DNA of 64,000 nucleotides from CAYUYV01 sp964522525 (GTDB taxonomy: Bacteria; Pseudomonadota; Alphaproteobacteria; JAJFIK01): positions 1 to 64,000 of the forward strand of contig CAZFWG010000017.1 of assembly GCA_964522525.1 (NCBI GenBank), in the 5' to 3' direction. The notes below the pieces were generated by a model. It ran no database searches. It was not told the origin of the DNA and was given only the letters and a program-made list of their open reading frames with translations. Positions 55,973-64,000 of the stretch are shown here, piece by piece (positions within the stretch are counted from its first letter, which is position 1; the number at the start of each line of letters is the position of its first letter). The translations under genes were made by a program, and so were the position numbers.

Positions 55973-56803
55973 CTAGAAGCTGTAGAACAGCCCTCCGCCG
56001 ATAAAGACCTGGTTGGCGTCTCCCGCGACATCGACAACGGGGCTGTCGGCCGCGTCGTCCAGAAGGCGGTTATAGGCGCCGCGCACGAAGACGGCATAGC
56101 GGGGGCTGAACGAGAGGATCATATTGGCTTCGACACCAACATCCTTGAGGCCGGCATCGGCCTCGAAAGCGGCCAGCCCGGACGCGAGCGAGGCCTCGGG
56201 CGTCACGGTGAAGAAGGAATCGAAGAAGTCTTGATTGGCATAGGTCGCATTCGTCCCTACCGAGAAGCGCAGCCGGTCGGTCGCGGCAAAGAAATAGTCC
56301 AGATCCGCCTTGACGATCAGCCCCTGATGGCCGCCGGCCACGTCGTGCCGGACGGCGATCTCGCCGGACACCCGGCCTTCCGGTAGTCCGCCCACGGCGG
56401 TCTCGAAACCGACAAAACCTCCCGCTTCGACACTGAAACTCACTTCCGGCAGGAGCTGGATGCGTGGATCATCCGCGTTGTCGTCCCGGGGCAGGGCCGC
56501 GCCCAGGGAGGGACCGGCCCGCCAGACGGGATGGGGAATGACGTCGACATTGATCCCCTGAATGCCTTCCGCTTCGACACGCGCGCCCAGCAGGTTGAAA
56601 TTGGAGACGACCAGCGGCACCACGCGGAACGCGTCGGAGCCCTCAAATTCGGGCAGGGCGGCCACGCCTCCAACAATGAAGGAGGGCGGTTGAGACCGGG
56701 CCTCCTGGGCAAGGGCTGTACCCGGAATGACAGCCCCGGGACAAAGCGCAAGGGCAAACACGGCGCCGAGGCGGCGTTTCAAGGCAATCAAGGAGCAATC
56801 CAT
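55973..56803 (-). CDS. MipA/OmpV-family outer-membrane protein
   Basis: 276 residues from ATG 56803. Signal peptide ending near ALAQE, then a beta-barrel pattern with VGGVAALPEFEGSDAFRVVPLV and a C-terminal aromatic residue (GGGLFYSF) typical of outer-membrane proteins. The family is linked to MltA-interacting scaffolding or osmotic response; the role here is unknown. Divergent from a MarR regulator. Confidence 0.85.
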   Translation of the reverse strand: MDCSLIALKRRLGAVFALALCPGAVIPGTALAQEARSQPPSFIVGGVAALPEFEGSDAFRVVPLVVSNFNLLGARVEAEGIQGINVDVIPHPVWRAGPSLGAALPRDDNADDPRIQLLPEVSFSVEAGGFVGFETAVGGLPEGRVSGEIAVRHDVAGGHQGLIVKADLDYFFAATDRLRFSVGTNATYANQDFFDSFFTVTPEASLASGLAAFEADAGLKDVGVEANMILSFSPRYAVFVRGAYNRLLDDAADSPVVDVAGDANQVFIGGGLFYSF

Positions 56804-57115
56804 CACGACAAGTTCTCCGGTCTTTCGGTTTCGCTCATCGCTCCATCCCGTTGACCCGTCCACGGTAAAGGGTTCGCCGACGGAATAATCTTCCTTCGAC
56901 GGATCAAACATGCCGCACGAAAGCCTCGTGCCGTCCTGGAGCTTGCCCATGGAAAACTAATTGCATATGCATGAAAGTCAAACAGATTGGACCCGTCGCC
57001 ATCGGGAATCTAAATTATCGCAGCGGTTCCGCGGCTTGGCGCCGATCGATGGGCCTGTGTTGGCCACGGGGCAGTGCCGGCCGCCCACGGGGCCGGGGAC
57101 CTGCGATGAGCGGTC
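56804..57115. promoter_or_regulatory. Divergent mipA-like / marR-like intergenic region
   Basis: 312 bp with no gene. A palindromic TTGCATATGCATG stretch is at 56961-56973, and TGATCAATT repeats near 57117 overlap the MarR start. Either could be a MarR operator; this is a guess from the divergent layout. Confidence 0.35.
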
Positions 57116-57646
57116 ATGATCAATTCCAGTGATCATCAATTGGAGTGGAAACCAAAATTGGCGCGGGATAGGGCGAACAAGCCGCCATATAAGATCCGGG
57201 AAGCGGAGTATTACCGGGCCGGGTGCATCGCATTCAATCTGCGACGCGCGACGCGAATCGTCACCCGCCGTTATGAGGAGGCGCTGCGGCCTTTGGGCAT
57301 GAAAGCGTTTCAGTTCACGGCGCTTGCCGCCCTGACCGAATATGACACGCTTCCCCAACTGGCCTTCGCCGACCTGTTCGGCATGGATGTGAGCACGGTC
57401 AACCGGAACACCCGCGCCATGGAGCGCAAGGGATGGATCACCTATACGGACGATCCCCAGGACGGCCGCAAGAAGCATGTGGCAATCACGAAGGAAGGCC
57501 GGCGGGTCTTCGCCGAGGCCGCGCCCCTCTGGGAAAAGGCGCAGGCCGAAACCAGGGCCTTGATGACCGGCTATGACTGGGACCAGGAACGCACCTGGCT
57601 CGAAGCGCTCAGCCGGGAGAGCAATGCCGATGACGGTTCAGCTTGA
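57116..57646 (+). CDS. MarR-family transcriptional regulator
   Basis: 176 residues. Winged-helix core LRPLGMKAFQFTALAALTEYDTLPQLAFADLFGMDVSTVNRNTRAMERKGWI in segments, with wing DPQDGRKKHVAITKEG. The N-terminal 35 residues are not part of the fold; a later start is possible. Probable regulator of the divergent outer-membrane gene. Confidence 0.88.
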   Translation: MINSSDHQLEWKPKLARDRANKPPYKIREAEYYRAGCIAFNLRRATRIVTRRYEEALRPLGMKAFQFTALAALTEYDTLPQLAFADLFGMDVSTVNRNTRAMERKGWITYTDDPQDGRKKHVAITKEGRRVFAEAAPLWEKAQAETRALMTGYDWDQERTWLEALSRESNADDGSA

Positions 57647-57700
57647 TGATTTGAGGCGGCCCTTTGGCGCAAAAAGCTTGACGGGTCCCATATAATCCAT

Positions 57701-57714
57701 TAATCCATGGATTA
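57701..57714. promoter_or_regulatory. ArsR operator candidate
   Basis: TAATCCATGGATTA is a perfect 14-bp palindrome that ends on the A of the arsR-like start codon. TATAAT (57691-57696) lies just upstream, so the transcript would have little or no leader and the repressor would sit on the promoter. Confidence 0.6.
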
Positions 57715-58076
57715 TGGAAATGAAAGCTGCTCTCTCAGGCCTGGGCGCCCTCGCCCATGAAGCCCGTCTTGATCTCTTCCGCCGGCTTGTTCAGGCGGGT
57801 CCCGAGGGCATTCCCGCAGGCGACCTTGCACGGGCCGCGGGCGTGAACTTCACGACGGCCTCGGCGCAGCTTTCCGTTCTTGCCAAGGCCGGTCTCATTG
57901 CCGGTCGCCGTGCGGGGCGCTCCATCATCTATACCGCCGACTACGGAGCGATCCGCGCCCTTGTCGCGTTTCTCATGGAGGACTGTTGCCGGGGGCGGCC
58001 CGAGATTCTGGAGCCCTTGGCCGATATCGCAACGAAAGCCGCATGTTGCGGCACATCCGAAGGAGACAGGACATGA
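57714..58076 (+). CDS. ArsR-family metal/arsenic-responsive repressor
   Basis: 120 residues. HTH GDLARAAGVNFTTASAQLSVLAKAGLI with wing RRAGRSIIYTADY. Cysteines occur as CC in EDCCRGRP and AACCG near the C-terminus, plausible As(III) or metal ligands, a placement typical of one ArsR subtype. It overlaps the next gene by 4 nt. The start could also be ATG 57720. Confidence 0.88.
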   Translation: MEMKAALSGLGALAHEARLDLFRRLVQAGPEGIPAGDLARAAGVNFTTASAQLSVLAKAGLIAGRRAGRSIIYTADYGAIRALVAFLMEDCCRGRPEILEPLADIATKAACCGTSEGDRT

Positions 58077-58507
58077 AACGTCTGCATATCCACATTGCCG
58101 TGGCCGACCTCGACCGGTCGATCGGATTTTACAACATGCTGTTCGGGGCCGAACCGAGTCTTGTCAAGGATGACTATGCCAAGTGGATGCTCGCCGATCC
58201 CGCCGTGAATTTCGCGATCTCCACGCGCACCAACGGAACGCCCGGCATCGATCATATTGGGATCCAGGCGGATAGTCGCGAAGAGTTGGATGACCTGACG
58301 TCAAGGCTGAAGGCGGCTCAGGTGAAGACGTTCGACCAGGAAGCGACGACATGCTGCTATGCGGTGGCCGACAAGTCCTGGGTCGAGGATCCCTCAGGCG
58401 TGCGTTGGGAGACATTCTTTACCCATGGGGAGGCGACGACCTATGGCGCGGACGCCTCTCCCGAAGGGCTTGCCGGGACACGGATCCTCGCGGCGGGGTG
58501 CTGCTGA
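58073..58507 (+). CDS. arsI: ArsI/CadI-family VOC protein (C-As lyase-like)
   Basis: 144 residues, VOC fold: HIHIAVADLDRSIGFYNMLFGAEP and GIDHIGIQADSREEL. The family segment TTCCYAVADKSWVEDPSGVRWE carries the paired Cys of ArsI, which cleaves methyl from trivalent organoarsenicals, and the protein ends in CC. Its pairing with arsR supports arsenic detoxification. ArsI versus the cadmium-linked CadI name cannot be settled from sequence. Confidence 0.82.
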   Translation: MKRLHIHIAVADLDRSIGFYNMLFGAEPSLVKDDYAKWMLADPAVNFAISTRTNGTPGIDHIGIQADSREELDDLTSRLKAAQVKTFDQEATTCCYAVADKSWVEDPSGVRWETFFTHGEATTYGADASPEGLAGTRILAAGCC

Positions 58508-58529
58508 ACAATTCCTGTACGGAAGGGTC

Positions 58530-59225
58530 TCAGGCAGAAGCGACCCAACCGCGCCAGGTGAAGGCAGTATAGAACAGGCTCACCTTGGAAAAGCCGGCGT
58601 CGCGCAGGACGGCCTCGTCCTGCTCCGGCGTCAGAACATGCAGGTGTTGTTCGACGGCGTCCCGCGCCCCTTCGGCCTGTTCCGGATCCACGCCCGAGGT
58701 CTTGGCAAACTCAATGTAGCGCGTCATCCAAAGCGCCTGCTCAACCGGGCCCTGGGGAAAACTCAAATGGGCGACCACGAAAGGCGCGCCCGGTTTGAGG
58801 CGTCGGCGCACTTCCGAGACCGTGCGCCGGCGTTCCTCGGTTTCCAGGAAGTGCATTGTCAGAAGACAGACGGCAGCGTCGAAGGGACCCTCCGGCGCGT
58901 CGTCAATATAGCCCTCGTGCAGACGCGCGCGGGAGGCAAGGGGGCCCAAGGTCCGGGCGGCAAGTTTCAGCATTTCCGGCGCCGGGTCGACACCGTCGAA
59001 GGTCCAGTCGGGATGGGTTTCGGCGAAGGCCTTCAACTCCAGGCCGCCGCCCGCCCCCAGGACAAGCAAATGGGCATCCGAAGGGGTTTGTTCCGCAAGC
59101 AGAATGGCGGCCATGCGGTGTAGGGCCTCAAAACCCGGGACAAAACGGGGCGGGCCTTCGGCGTAGCGGGTGACCATTTCCGGATCGGAAAAGGCCGGCA
59201 ACAACTCCTCATTGTCAGGACACAT
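58530..59225 (-). CDS. Class I SAM-dependent methyltransferase
   Basis: 231 residues. SAM motif LLVLGAGGGLELKAFAE, acidic VDPAPEML and a post-motif EVRRRLKPGAPFVVAHLSF. Its start lies inside the end of the Rrf2 gene (11-nt overlap), so the two are co-translated. It lacks the cysteines of ArsM. Substrate unknown. Confidence 0.88.
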   Translation of the reverse strand: MCPDNEELLPAFSDPEMVTRYAEGPPRFVPGFEALHRMAAILLAEQTPSDAHLLVLGAGGGLELKAFAETHPDWTFDGVDPAPEMLKLAARTLGPLASRARLHEGYIDDAPEGPFDAAVCLLTMHFLETEERRRTVSEVRRRLKPGAPFVVAHLSFPQGPVEQALWMTRYIEFAKTSGVDPEQAEGARDAVEQHLHVLTPEQDEAVLRDAGFSKVSLFYTAFTWRGWVASA

Positions 59226-59679
59226 GTTCAGCCTCCAGATCGGTAGCGTGACCGCCAGCGATCAGGCGGTCGTGAAAGTCAGCGCTCAACATGGCCAGGG
59301 TCACGTCCCCCAGTCGGGCCAACATGAGCGCCTCCGCGTCGCGGAACGCCCCGTCAAGAGCCGCATTGACGGCCTGCTCCACAAGACAGCCGGGCGCTTC
59401 CGTCCGATGACCCATGGCGAGAAGCGGGGGGCGACCCAACGCTGTGTAGATGTCGAGCAGGGTCACTTGCGACAGATCGCAGGCGAGCCGCCAGCCCCCG
59501 CCATGACCCTTTTCGGATCGAACAAGGCCATGTTCCCTCAGGCCCGCCAGGGTCCGCCGGATGACCACCGGATTGGTGGCCATCGTCTTGGCCAGGATCT
59601 CGGATGTCACCGGTCGGTCGGTCTCCGCCAAATGCAACAACACATGGAGCACGCCCGACAGCCGACTGTTCCGTTTCAT
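59215..59679 (-). CDS. Rrf2-family transcriptional regulator
   Basis: 154 residues from ATG 59679. HTH VTSEILAKTMATNPVVIRRTLAGLREHGLV and wing SEKGHGGGWRLA are typical. Only two Cys (LACDL, PGCLV), so an IscR-like Fe-S cluster is unlikely; closest to the YwnA-like branch. An inverted repeat overlaps its start. Confidence 0.9.
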   Translation of the reverse strand: MKRNSRLSGVLHVLLHLAETDRPVTSEILAKTMATNPVVIRRTLAGLREHGLVRSEKGHGGGWRLACDLSQVTLLDIYTALGRPPLLAMGHRTEAPGCLVEQAVNAALDGAFRDAEALMLARLGDVTLAMLSADFHDRLIAGGHATDLEAEHVS

Positions 59680-59699
59680 GTAACTACTAATGTTACATG
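59677..59699. promoter_or_regulatory. Rrf2 autoregulatory operator candidate
   Basis: CATGTAAC (59677-59684) and GTTACATG (59692-59699) are a perfect 8-bp inverted repeat around TACTAAT. The left arm contains the Rrf2 start codon. Confidence 0.65.
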
Positions 59700-59769
59700 A
59701 GTGTTGCCCTGTCAACCGATCTTGTGGAACCGGTCGACCGGGATCCGGTGACCCATGGTCCAAACGCCA

Positions 59770-60591
59770 TCACAGATAAGGGCCCCACAAGAGTGTGACG
59801 GTGCCGAAAATGCCCACCGCCATGACGCCGGTCATCGCCAATACGGAGACGCTCGCCAGGACTTTGGGGACCGCCCGTTCGCTCCTCTGGGCGGCGAAAT
59901 AGATTTCCAGCATCGCAAGCGGGATCAGATAGCTCCCGAAGATGATCAGGATGTCCGCCGGTCCAGATAGATATCGGGTCATGCCGACCGGTCCCTGGTT
60001 GAGAATGAGCCAGGCCATGAGACCCACACGGAGAAACCACACGCCGCTCACCACCATGAAGGTGCGCAGCGCCCAGCGGCGGTGCTCGTCGATGCGGCGG
60101 GCCGCGGCGCGGCGCCACGCCATGGCTCCGAAGAGGAGGATGAGGATCGCGTCGCCGGTGATGGCGATCGCCGAAATGACGGACAGGTAGGTCCCCCGAC
60201 CCCAGGTGAGCCACAGGCCGCCGATCGCCATGCCGAAGGCAACGACAAGAAAGATCCGGCCGTTCCACCGATGAAGGCCCGGTGCCCATTGCCGGACTTG
60301 CGGAACAAGCTGGATCAACCCGCCAAAAGTGATGACCGCCGCGAAAATCACATGGGCCGCGAACATGGCATTGCCCACGTGATCGCCGGGAATGTGCCCG
60401 TCAATCAACTGTTTGTCGTTCCAGGCCGCGAAATTGCCGGCCAGGGTCCGGCTGCCGAAATAGGCGGCGATGAAATAAATGAAGGCCCCCTGGCCGATCA
60501 GGACCGCCAAGAACCAGATGACGCCCGTGCTCTGGAGCAGTCCATCGGGCCAGTGGCTGGGGCCGGCCGTTTCCGCGCGAATGTTCGACAT
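59770..60591 (-). CDS. DUF2306-type membrane protein
   Basis: 273 residues from ATG 60591, with GAGGCG 6 nt upstream. About seven membrane helices. HVIFAAVITFGGLIQLVPQVR and a His/Arg-rich cytoplasmic segment (LHRWNGRIFL, IDEHRRWALRTFMVVSG) match the DUF2306 family, of unknown function. Divergent from the AraC gene, which may regulate it. Confidence 0.85.
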   Translation of the reverse strand: MSNIRAETAGPSHWPDGLLQSTGVIWFLAVLIGQGAFIYFIAAYFGSRTLAGNFAAWNDKQLIDGHIPGDHVGNAMFAAHVIFAAVITFGGLIQLVPQVRQWAPGLHRWNGRIFLVVAFGMAIGGLWLTWGRGTYLSVISAIAITGDAILILLFGAMAWRRAAARRIDEHRRWALRTFMVVSGVWFLRVGLMAWLILNQGPVGMTRYLSGPADILIIFGSYLIPLAMLEIYFAAQRSERAVPKVLASVSVLAMTGVMAVGIFGTVTLLWGPYL

Positions 60592-60806
60592 TGGTTTCGC
60601 CTCTTCGTCCATGACCAAAACGCGCCGGGCGGGATGCCGCGCGTTGTTTCCAGCTTTGGAAAGAAGGGAGCCGCCGCGTCTCGCCGATTTGGAAATCGGC
60701 CAATAATTCCGCGCGTGATTTTGGTCTCACGATGGGGCGGGCGCTGACGTATGCTGGAGGCACGGGCCGTTTGGCTCAGACCAGGGGAAGCAAGGGAAAA
60801 CAGGCC

Positions 60807-61886
60807 ATGATTTTCGCGCCGACCATCGCCGCGCTCATCTCGCTTCTGTTTTACGGAACGACACTGCGTGGCCTGACCCCACAGCGTGTGCACATTTTCT
60901 GGGCCGCGTTTGCCGGCTCCATTTTCTGCTTCACCCTCATCACTACTTTCGGCGAGAGGTTGGGGATCCTGTTCCTGCCCATCGCGATCGCGGGCACGGC
61001 CTCTTGCGGGTGGTCCTGGATGTTGGCGCGCGCGCTGTTTCGCCCCCCTTTGCCCGATGCGCGTTGGCCCCTGGTCATTGTCGCCAGCATCATGGTGACG
61101 GGCGCCGTCTCCTATCTCACGACCGATCTGACACCGGCCGCGCAGGCGGCGCAGCCCCTGCTGCGGATGCTCGACAATGTCCACATGCTTGCGAGCTCCA
61201 CGGTCTTGATCCTGGCGCCCGTCGAGGCGCTTCACGGTTATACGCGGGATCTGCCCTTGAAAGAGCGCCGCTTCCGCGAAGTGTTTGTCATGGGCTATCT
61301 GGCGCTTTTTGCGATTTCAGTGTTGTGGGTCCGCCAGTCCGCCGACGGGACTGCCGCCGCCGAATGGGGCGATGTCGCCAAGATCTGCTGCGCGCTTGTC
61401 GCGCTGTGGGGGGCGGGCCTTGCCGTACGCTTTCGCGAACGCAACCCCCTAGCCCCTGTTCCGTCGACGGAGCGCCGCGCCAGGCCGGGCATGGCGTCCC
61501 CCGCCGATCCGCGGCTCGCCGAACGGATCATGCGTCTTGTGACCGAGAAGGAGATTTATAGAACTCCCGACCTCAAGCTCGCCGATCTGGCGCATGAAGT
61601 GGGCGGCGCCGACTACAGAGTCACCCAATGCATCACCCGGGTTTTAGGCTTCCGGAATTTCAATCACCTGATCAACCATTTCAGGGTCGAACACGCCAAG
61701 CGGATGCTGGCCGATCCGCAGCAAGATGACCGCTCCATTCTCTCCATCGCCATGGAGGCCGGTTTCGGATCCATCGGTCCCTTCAACCGCGCCTTCAAGG
61801 ACGAAGTGGGTTCGACGCCCCGCGCCTTCCGGGCGGGGAGGGAAACGCCCCTTGCGACCAACGAGGACGGGGAGCGTGGTTCTTGA
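60807..61886 (+). CDS. AraC-family regulator with an N-terminal membrane domain
   Basis: 359 residues from ATG 60807. The N-terminal 215 residues hold about six or seven hydrophobic helices (IAALISLLFYG, AAFAGSIFCFTLITTF, VIVASIMVTGAVSYL). The C-terminal 100 residues are an AraC HTH pair (LKLADLAHEVGGADYRVTQCI, SILSIAMEAGFGSIGPFNRAFKDEVGSTP). This layout suggests a membrane-bound sensor-regulator; the signal is unknown. Confidence 0.88.
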   Translation: MIFAPTIAALISLLFYGTTLRGLTPQRVHIFWAAFAGSIFCFTLITTFGERLGILFLPIAIAGTASCGWSWMLARALFRPPLPDARWPLVIVASIMVTGAVSYLTTDLTPAAQAAQPLLRMLDNVHMLASSTVLILAPVEALHGYTRDLPLKERRFREVFVMGYLALFAISVLWVRQSADGTAAAEWGDVAKICCALVALWGAGLAVRFRERNPLAPVPSTERRARPGMASPADPRLAERIMRLVTEKEIYRTPDLKLADLAHEVGGADYRVTQCITRVLGFRNFNHLINHFRVEHAKRMLADPQQDDRSILSIAMEAGFGSIGPFNRAFKDEVGSTPRAFRAGRETPLATNEDGERGS

Positions 61887-61908
61887 GCATCCGTTTCGCG
61901 CGGTTGGG

Positions 61909-63003
61909 TCAAATCCGGAGGAAGATCCGATATCGGACCATACTGTAGAGGGTGAGCCATTCCAGCGCGATCACGCCCGTGACGACCAGGGCGCTGAGCA
62001 GAGCGGGCCAATCATCGCCGGACACGAGCTTGAAGATCGGATATGTGAAAAACCGCGCGGCCATGTAGATGAAGATCGAATTCATGCCGATGACGGTGAA
62101 AAAGAACGCCCAGCGTCGGTGCTCCCTGATTTCAATGATGTACAGAAAGACCGACAGCAGGACCATGGAGGCTCCGGAGGCGATGACAACAAACGGCACC
62201 GTCCAGAGTTTCTTGATGGCCGGATAGACAGGCGTTGCCGCCCAGCCGAGGCCAAAGACGACAAGCCCGACCAGACCGATTGTCAGCACATCCCTTGCAA
62301 GATGGGTCGATTGGGAGAACCTTGATCCGACCACGGCGCCGCACAAGGTGATACAAGACCCCGACAGAACACCGAGCACGCCTTCGGGATCGTAGCTTGT
62401 GCCATGGAGTCGGCCGGGCAGGACCGAGCGATCGATCCAGCCATTGATGGCCCCTTCCGGCGTCAGAACTCCGGCGCCAAAACCCGGCACCGGCACGGCG
62501 AGCTGAAGAATTGCGATAAACAGGGCAATGACAAACAGAGCGGCGAGGCGGCCGATCGTCCCCGGAATGAAGACAAAAATCACGACCGTGATGAAATAAG
62601 CACCCCCGATGAGGCCCAGAACGCTGGGCAGACGAAAACGCGCCAGATCCAGATTCCAGCCGAAATTATAGATGATCCCCAGAAGGACAAGCACCGCAAA
62701 CCGCCATGCCGCGCCTTTGAGGATCTGCCATCTGCCCGCGCCTTGGGCGTATCGTCTCGAAAGGGTCAGGGCGAAGGCCACGCCTGAGACGAACATAAAG
62801 AGCGGAAAAACGAGATCGTAGAAATGAAACCCTTGCCAGGGCACATGGCGGAGTTGATCCGAAATCACCGCAAGAAGGGGAAGGCCGCTGGCGGCGGCCA
62901 GAAAATGGACAAGGAAATCCCCGCCGATGATCCAAAACATGTCAAAGCCGCGTAAGGCATCGAGGGCCATCAACCGCGTCGGTCGGACATTGGCCTCCAC
63001 CAT
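61909..63003 (-). CDS. DUF5009 / NagX-like membrane acyltransferase
   Basis: 364 residues, about ten membrane helices. LMALDALRGFDMFWIIGGDFLVH and FHFYDLVFPLFMFVSGVAFALTLSRR match the family related to heparan-alpha-glucosaminide N-acetyltransferase. The role in bacteria is thought to be amino-sugar acetylation; here unproven. Confidence 0.85.
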   Translation of the reverse strand: MVEANVRPTRLMALDALRGFDMFWIIGGDFLVHFLAAASGLPLLAVISDQLRHVPWQGFHFYDLVFPLFMFVSGVAFALTLSRRYAQGAGRWQILKGAAWRFAVLVLLGIIYNFGWNLDLARFRLPSVLGLIGGAYFITVVIFVFIPGTIGRLAALFVIALFIAILQLAVPVPGFGAGVLTPEGAINGWIDRSVLPGRLHGTSYDPEGVLGVLSGSCITLCGAVVGSRFSQSTHLARDVLTIGLVGLVVFGLGWAATPVYPAIKKLWTVPFVVIASGASMVLLSVFLYIIEIREHRRWAFFFTVIGMNSIFIYMAARFFTYPIFKLVSGDDWPALLSALVVTGVIALEWLTLYSMVRYRIFLRI

Positions 63004-63197
63004 ATTATTCTCCGTTGAGGAATGATCTTACCTGATGGCGCGAGAAAGAAGTGATATCTCGAGGCCGATGGGTGAGGACGGCGAAGATGAGGGTAAGGGT
63101 GAAACCGCAACACCGCAACAGGGCCCCATGAGGGTGCCCTGAGTCGAGGGGAAACGTTCTCAATACTTGCCGATGTGAAAGTGCGCCGGGCGGTGTG

Positions 63198-63995
63198 TCA
63201 GTCGGGCACGAACTCCGTACAAAGCGTTTCAATCGCCCGGGCCACGGGGCTTTGCGGGAAGGTACCGAGAATGGGGCTTTGCCGCCGAATGGTCTCGCGC
63301 ACCTTGCTGTCCCGAGGCAGAATGCCGGCAAGGGCCGGTTCCGCTTTCAGGAAGTTGCGGCACGCATTCGACAGCGCCTCATAGGTCCGCCGGCCAGAGG
63401 CCGTGCTCTCTGCCTGATTGATAATGACACGGATGGCCGCGTGACGATCCCGCATCAGAGATATCTTGATGAAGGCATAGGCATCGGTGAGGGAGGTCGG
63501 TTCATCCGTAGCCACGACAAGGATCAGATCGGCAAGACCGCTCAAGCTCGTCACCGCGGCGTCGATGCCGGCGGCCAGATCGATGATCACATGATCATAA
63601 TGACGCGCCGTTTTCTTCAAGCCGACAGCAAGTTCCACCAGTTCTTCCCGGCGCAGCATGCTCAAGGCCCCGGAGCCCGAACGGCCCGCAAGAACATCGA
63701 AGCCTCTTCCTGAACCCGCGCCGCCGTCGAATCGACTGACGGCATCCTCCAGACTCATCTGTCCACCAATGACCGCACCTAGATCCGCATGGGGTGTCAG
63801 GCCGAGTTGCACATCCACATTGGCCAGCCCCAGATCGCCATCAAAAACCAGAACGCGCCGTCCTCGATGGGCGAGGCCCTGGGCAAGGCTGATCGAAAAC
63901 CAGGTCTTGCCCACACCACCCTTTCCGGATGCCACGGCAAGGATATCGCCGGCTTTCAGGACAGGTGCGGAGGGGGACGGATTTTTCTGCTGCAT
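63198..63995 (-). CDS. MinD/FlhG-family ATPase
   Basis: 265 residues from ATG 63995. Deviant Walker A ASGKGGVGKTW and FDGDLGLANVDVQLGL, with DHVIIDLAAG as the switch region, point to the FlhG (FleN)/MinD group, which positions flagella or other structures. No flagellar genes are in the window. The upstream flank is cut by the window edge. Confidence 0.88.
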   Translation of the reverse strand: MQQKNPSPSAPVLKAGDILAVASGKGGVGKTWFSISLAQGLAHRGRRVLVFDGDLGLANVDVQLGLTPHADLGAVIGGQMSLEDAVSRFDGGAGSGRGFDVLAGRSGSGALSMLRREELVELAVGLKKTARHYDHVIIDLAAGIDAAVTSLSGLADLILVVATDEPTSLTDAYAFIKISLMRDRHAAIRVIINQAESTASGRRTYEALSNACRNFLKAEPALAGILPRDSKVRETIRRQSPILGTFPQSPVARAIETLCTEFVPD

Positions 63996-64000
63996 GGCGG

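Overview
The window is most of a photosynthesis gene cluster (PGC) from a high-GC purple bacterium, followed by ordinary chromosomal genes and a patchwork accessory region. An alphaproteobacterium is inferred from the 5-aminolevulinate synthase (C4 pathway) hemA inside the cluster, the puf/puh quinone-type reaction centre, the spirilloxanthin-type genes crtCDEF, and PpsR plus AerR/PpaA regulators. I cannot assign an order or genus.

Layout. 1-1.2 kb: the anaerobic cyclase bchE (minus strand, cut by the window edge), with an FNR-like box upstream. 1.4-6.2 kb (plus): a YpfJ-type metallopeptidase, then bchI, bchD and bchO; bchD carries an in-frame stop in its linker. 6.2-9.6 kb (minus): a sulfotransferase remnant, a PsiE-family gene, crtC and crtD. 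9.7-20.5 kb (plus): a superoperon crtE-crtF-bchCXYZ-pufBALMC, with no recognisable pufQ. 20.5-21.1 kb: a terminator and a dead methyltransferase gene. 21.2-38.0 kb (minus): a run of about 17 kb, bchF-N-B-H-L-M-lhaA-puhABC-orf-acsF-puhE-hemA-hemC, mostly with overlapping or touching genes. 38.4-44.4 kb (plus): aerR, ppsR, bchG, a PucC-like carrier and bchP, ending at a clear terminator. crtI, crtB, bchJ and LH2 puc genes are not in the window.

Together these genes make bacteriochlorophyll a, finish the carotenoid, and build and assemble the reaction centre and LH1. 5-aminolevulinate and hydroxymethylbilane come from HemA and HemC. The chelatase is BchHDI, and the two alternative cyclases are BchE and AcsF. 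Two nitrogenase-like reductases (BchLNB and BchXYZ), BchF, BchC, BchM, BchG and BchP complete the pigment. PpsR-like sites (TGT-N12-ACA or one base off) lie on the crtD/crtE, bchC, bchF/aerR and bchG promoters, three of them directly on a readable promoter hexamer. The bchF/aerR site is a symmetric double site covering both divergent -35 boxes.

44.5-50.1 kb holds a two-domain M16 lipoprotein peptidase, a small DUF6265-like protein and a FadB/FadJ-type beta-oxidation enzyme. A tRNA-Ser(UGA) at 50.35 kb begins the accessory stretch. This has GST, an alpha/beta hydrolase, VOC proteins, GNAT, LysR, PIN, MipA/OmpV, MarR, ArsR-ArsI, Rrf2 plus methyltransferase, DUF2306, AraC, a DUF5009-like acyltransferase and a MinD/FlhG-like ATPase. 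Pseudogene fragments and a repeated inverted-repeat element lie in or near these gaps.
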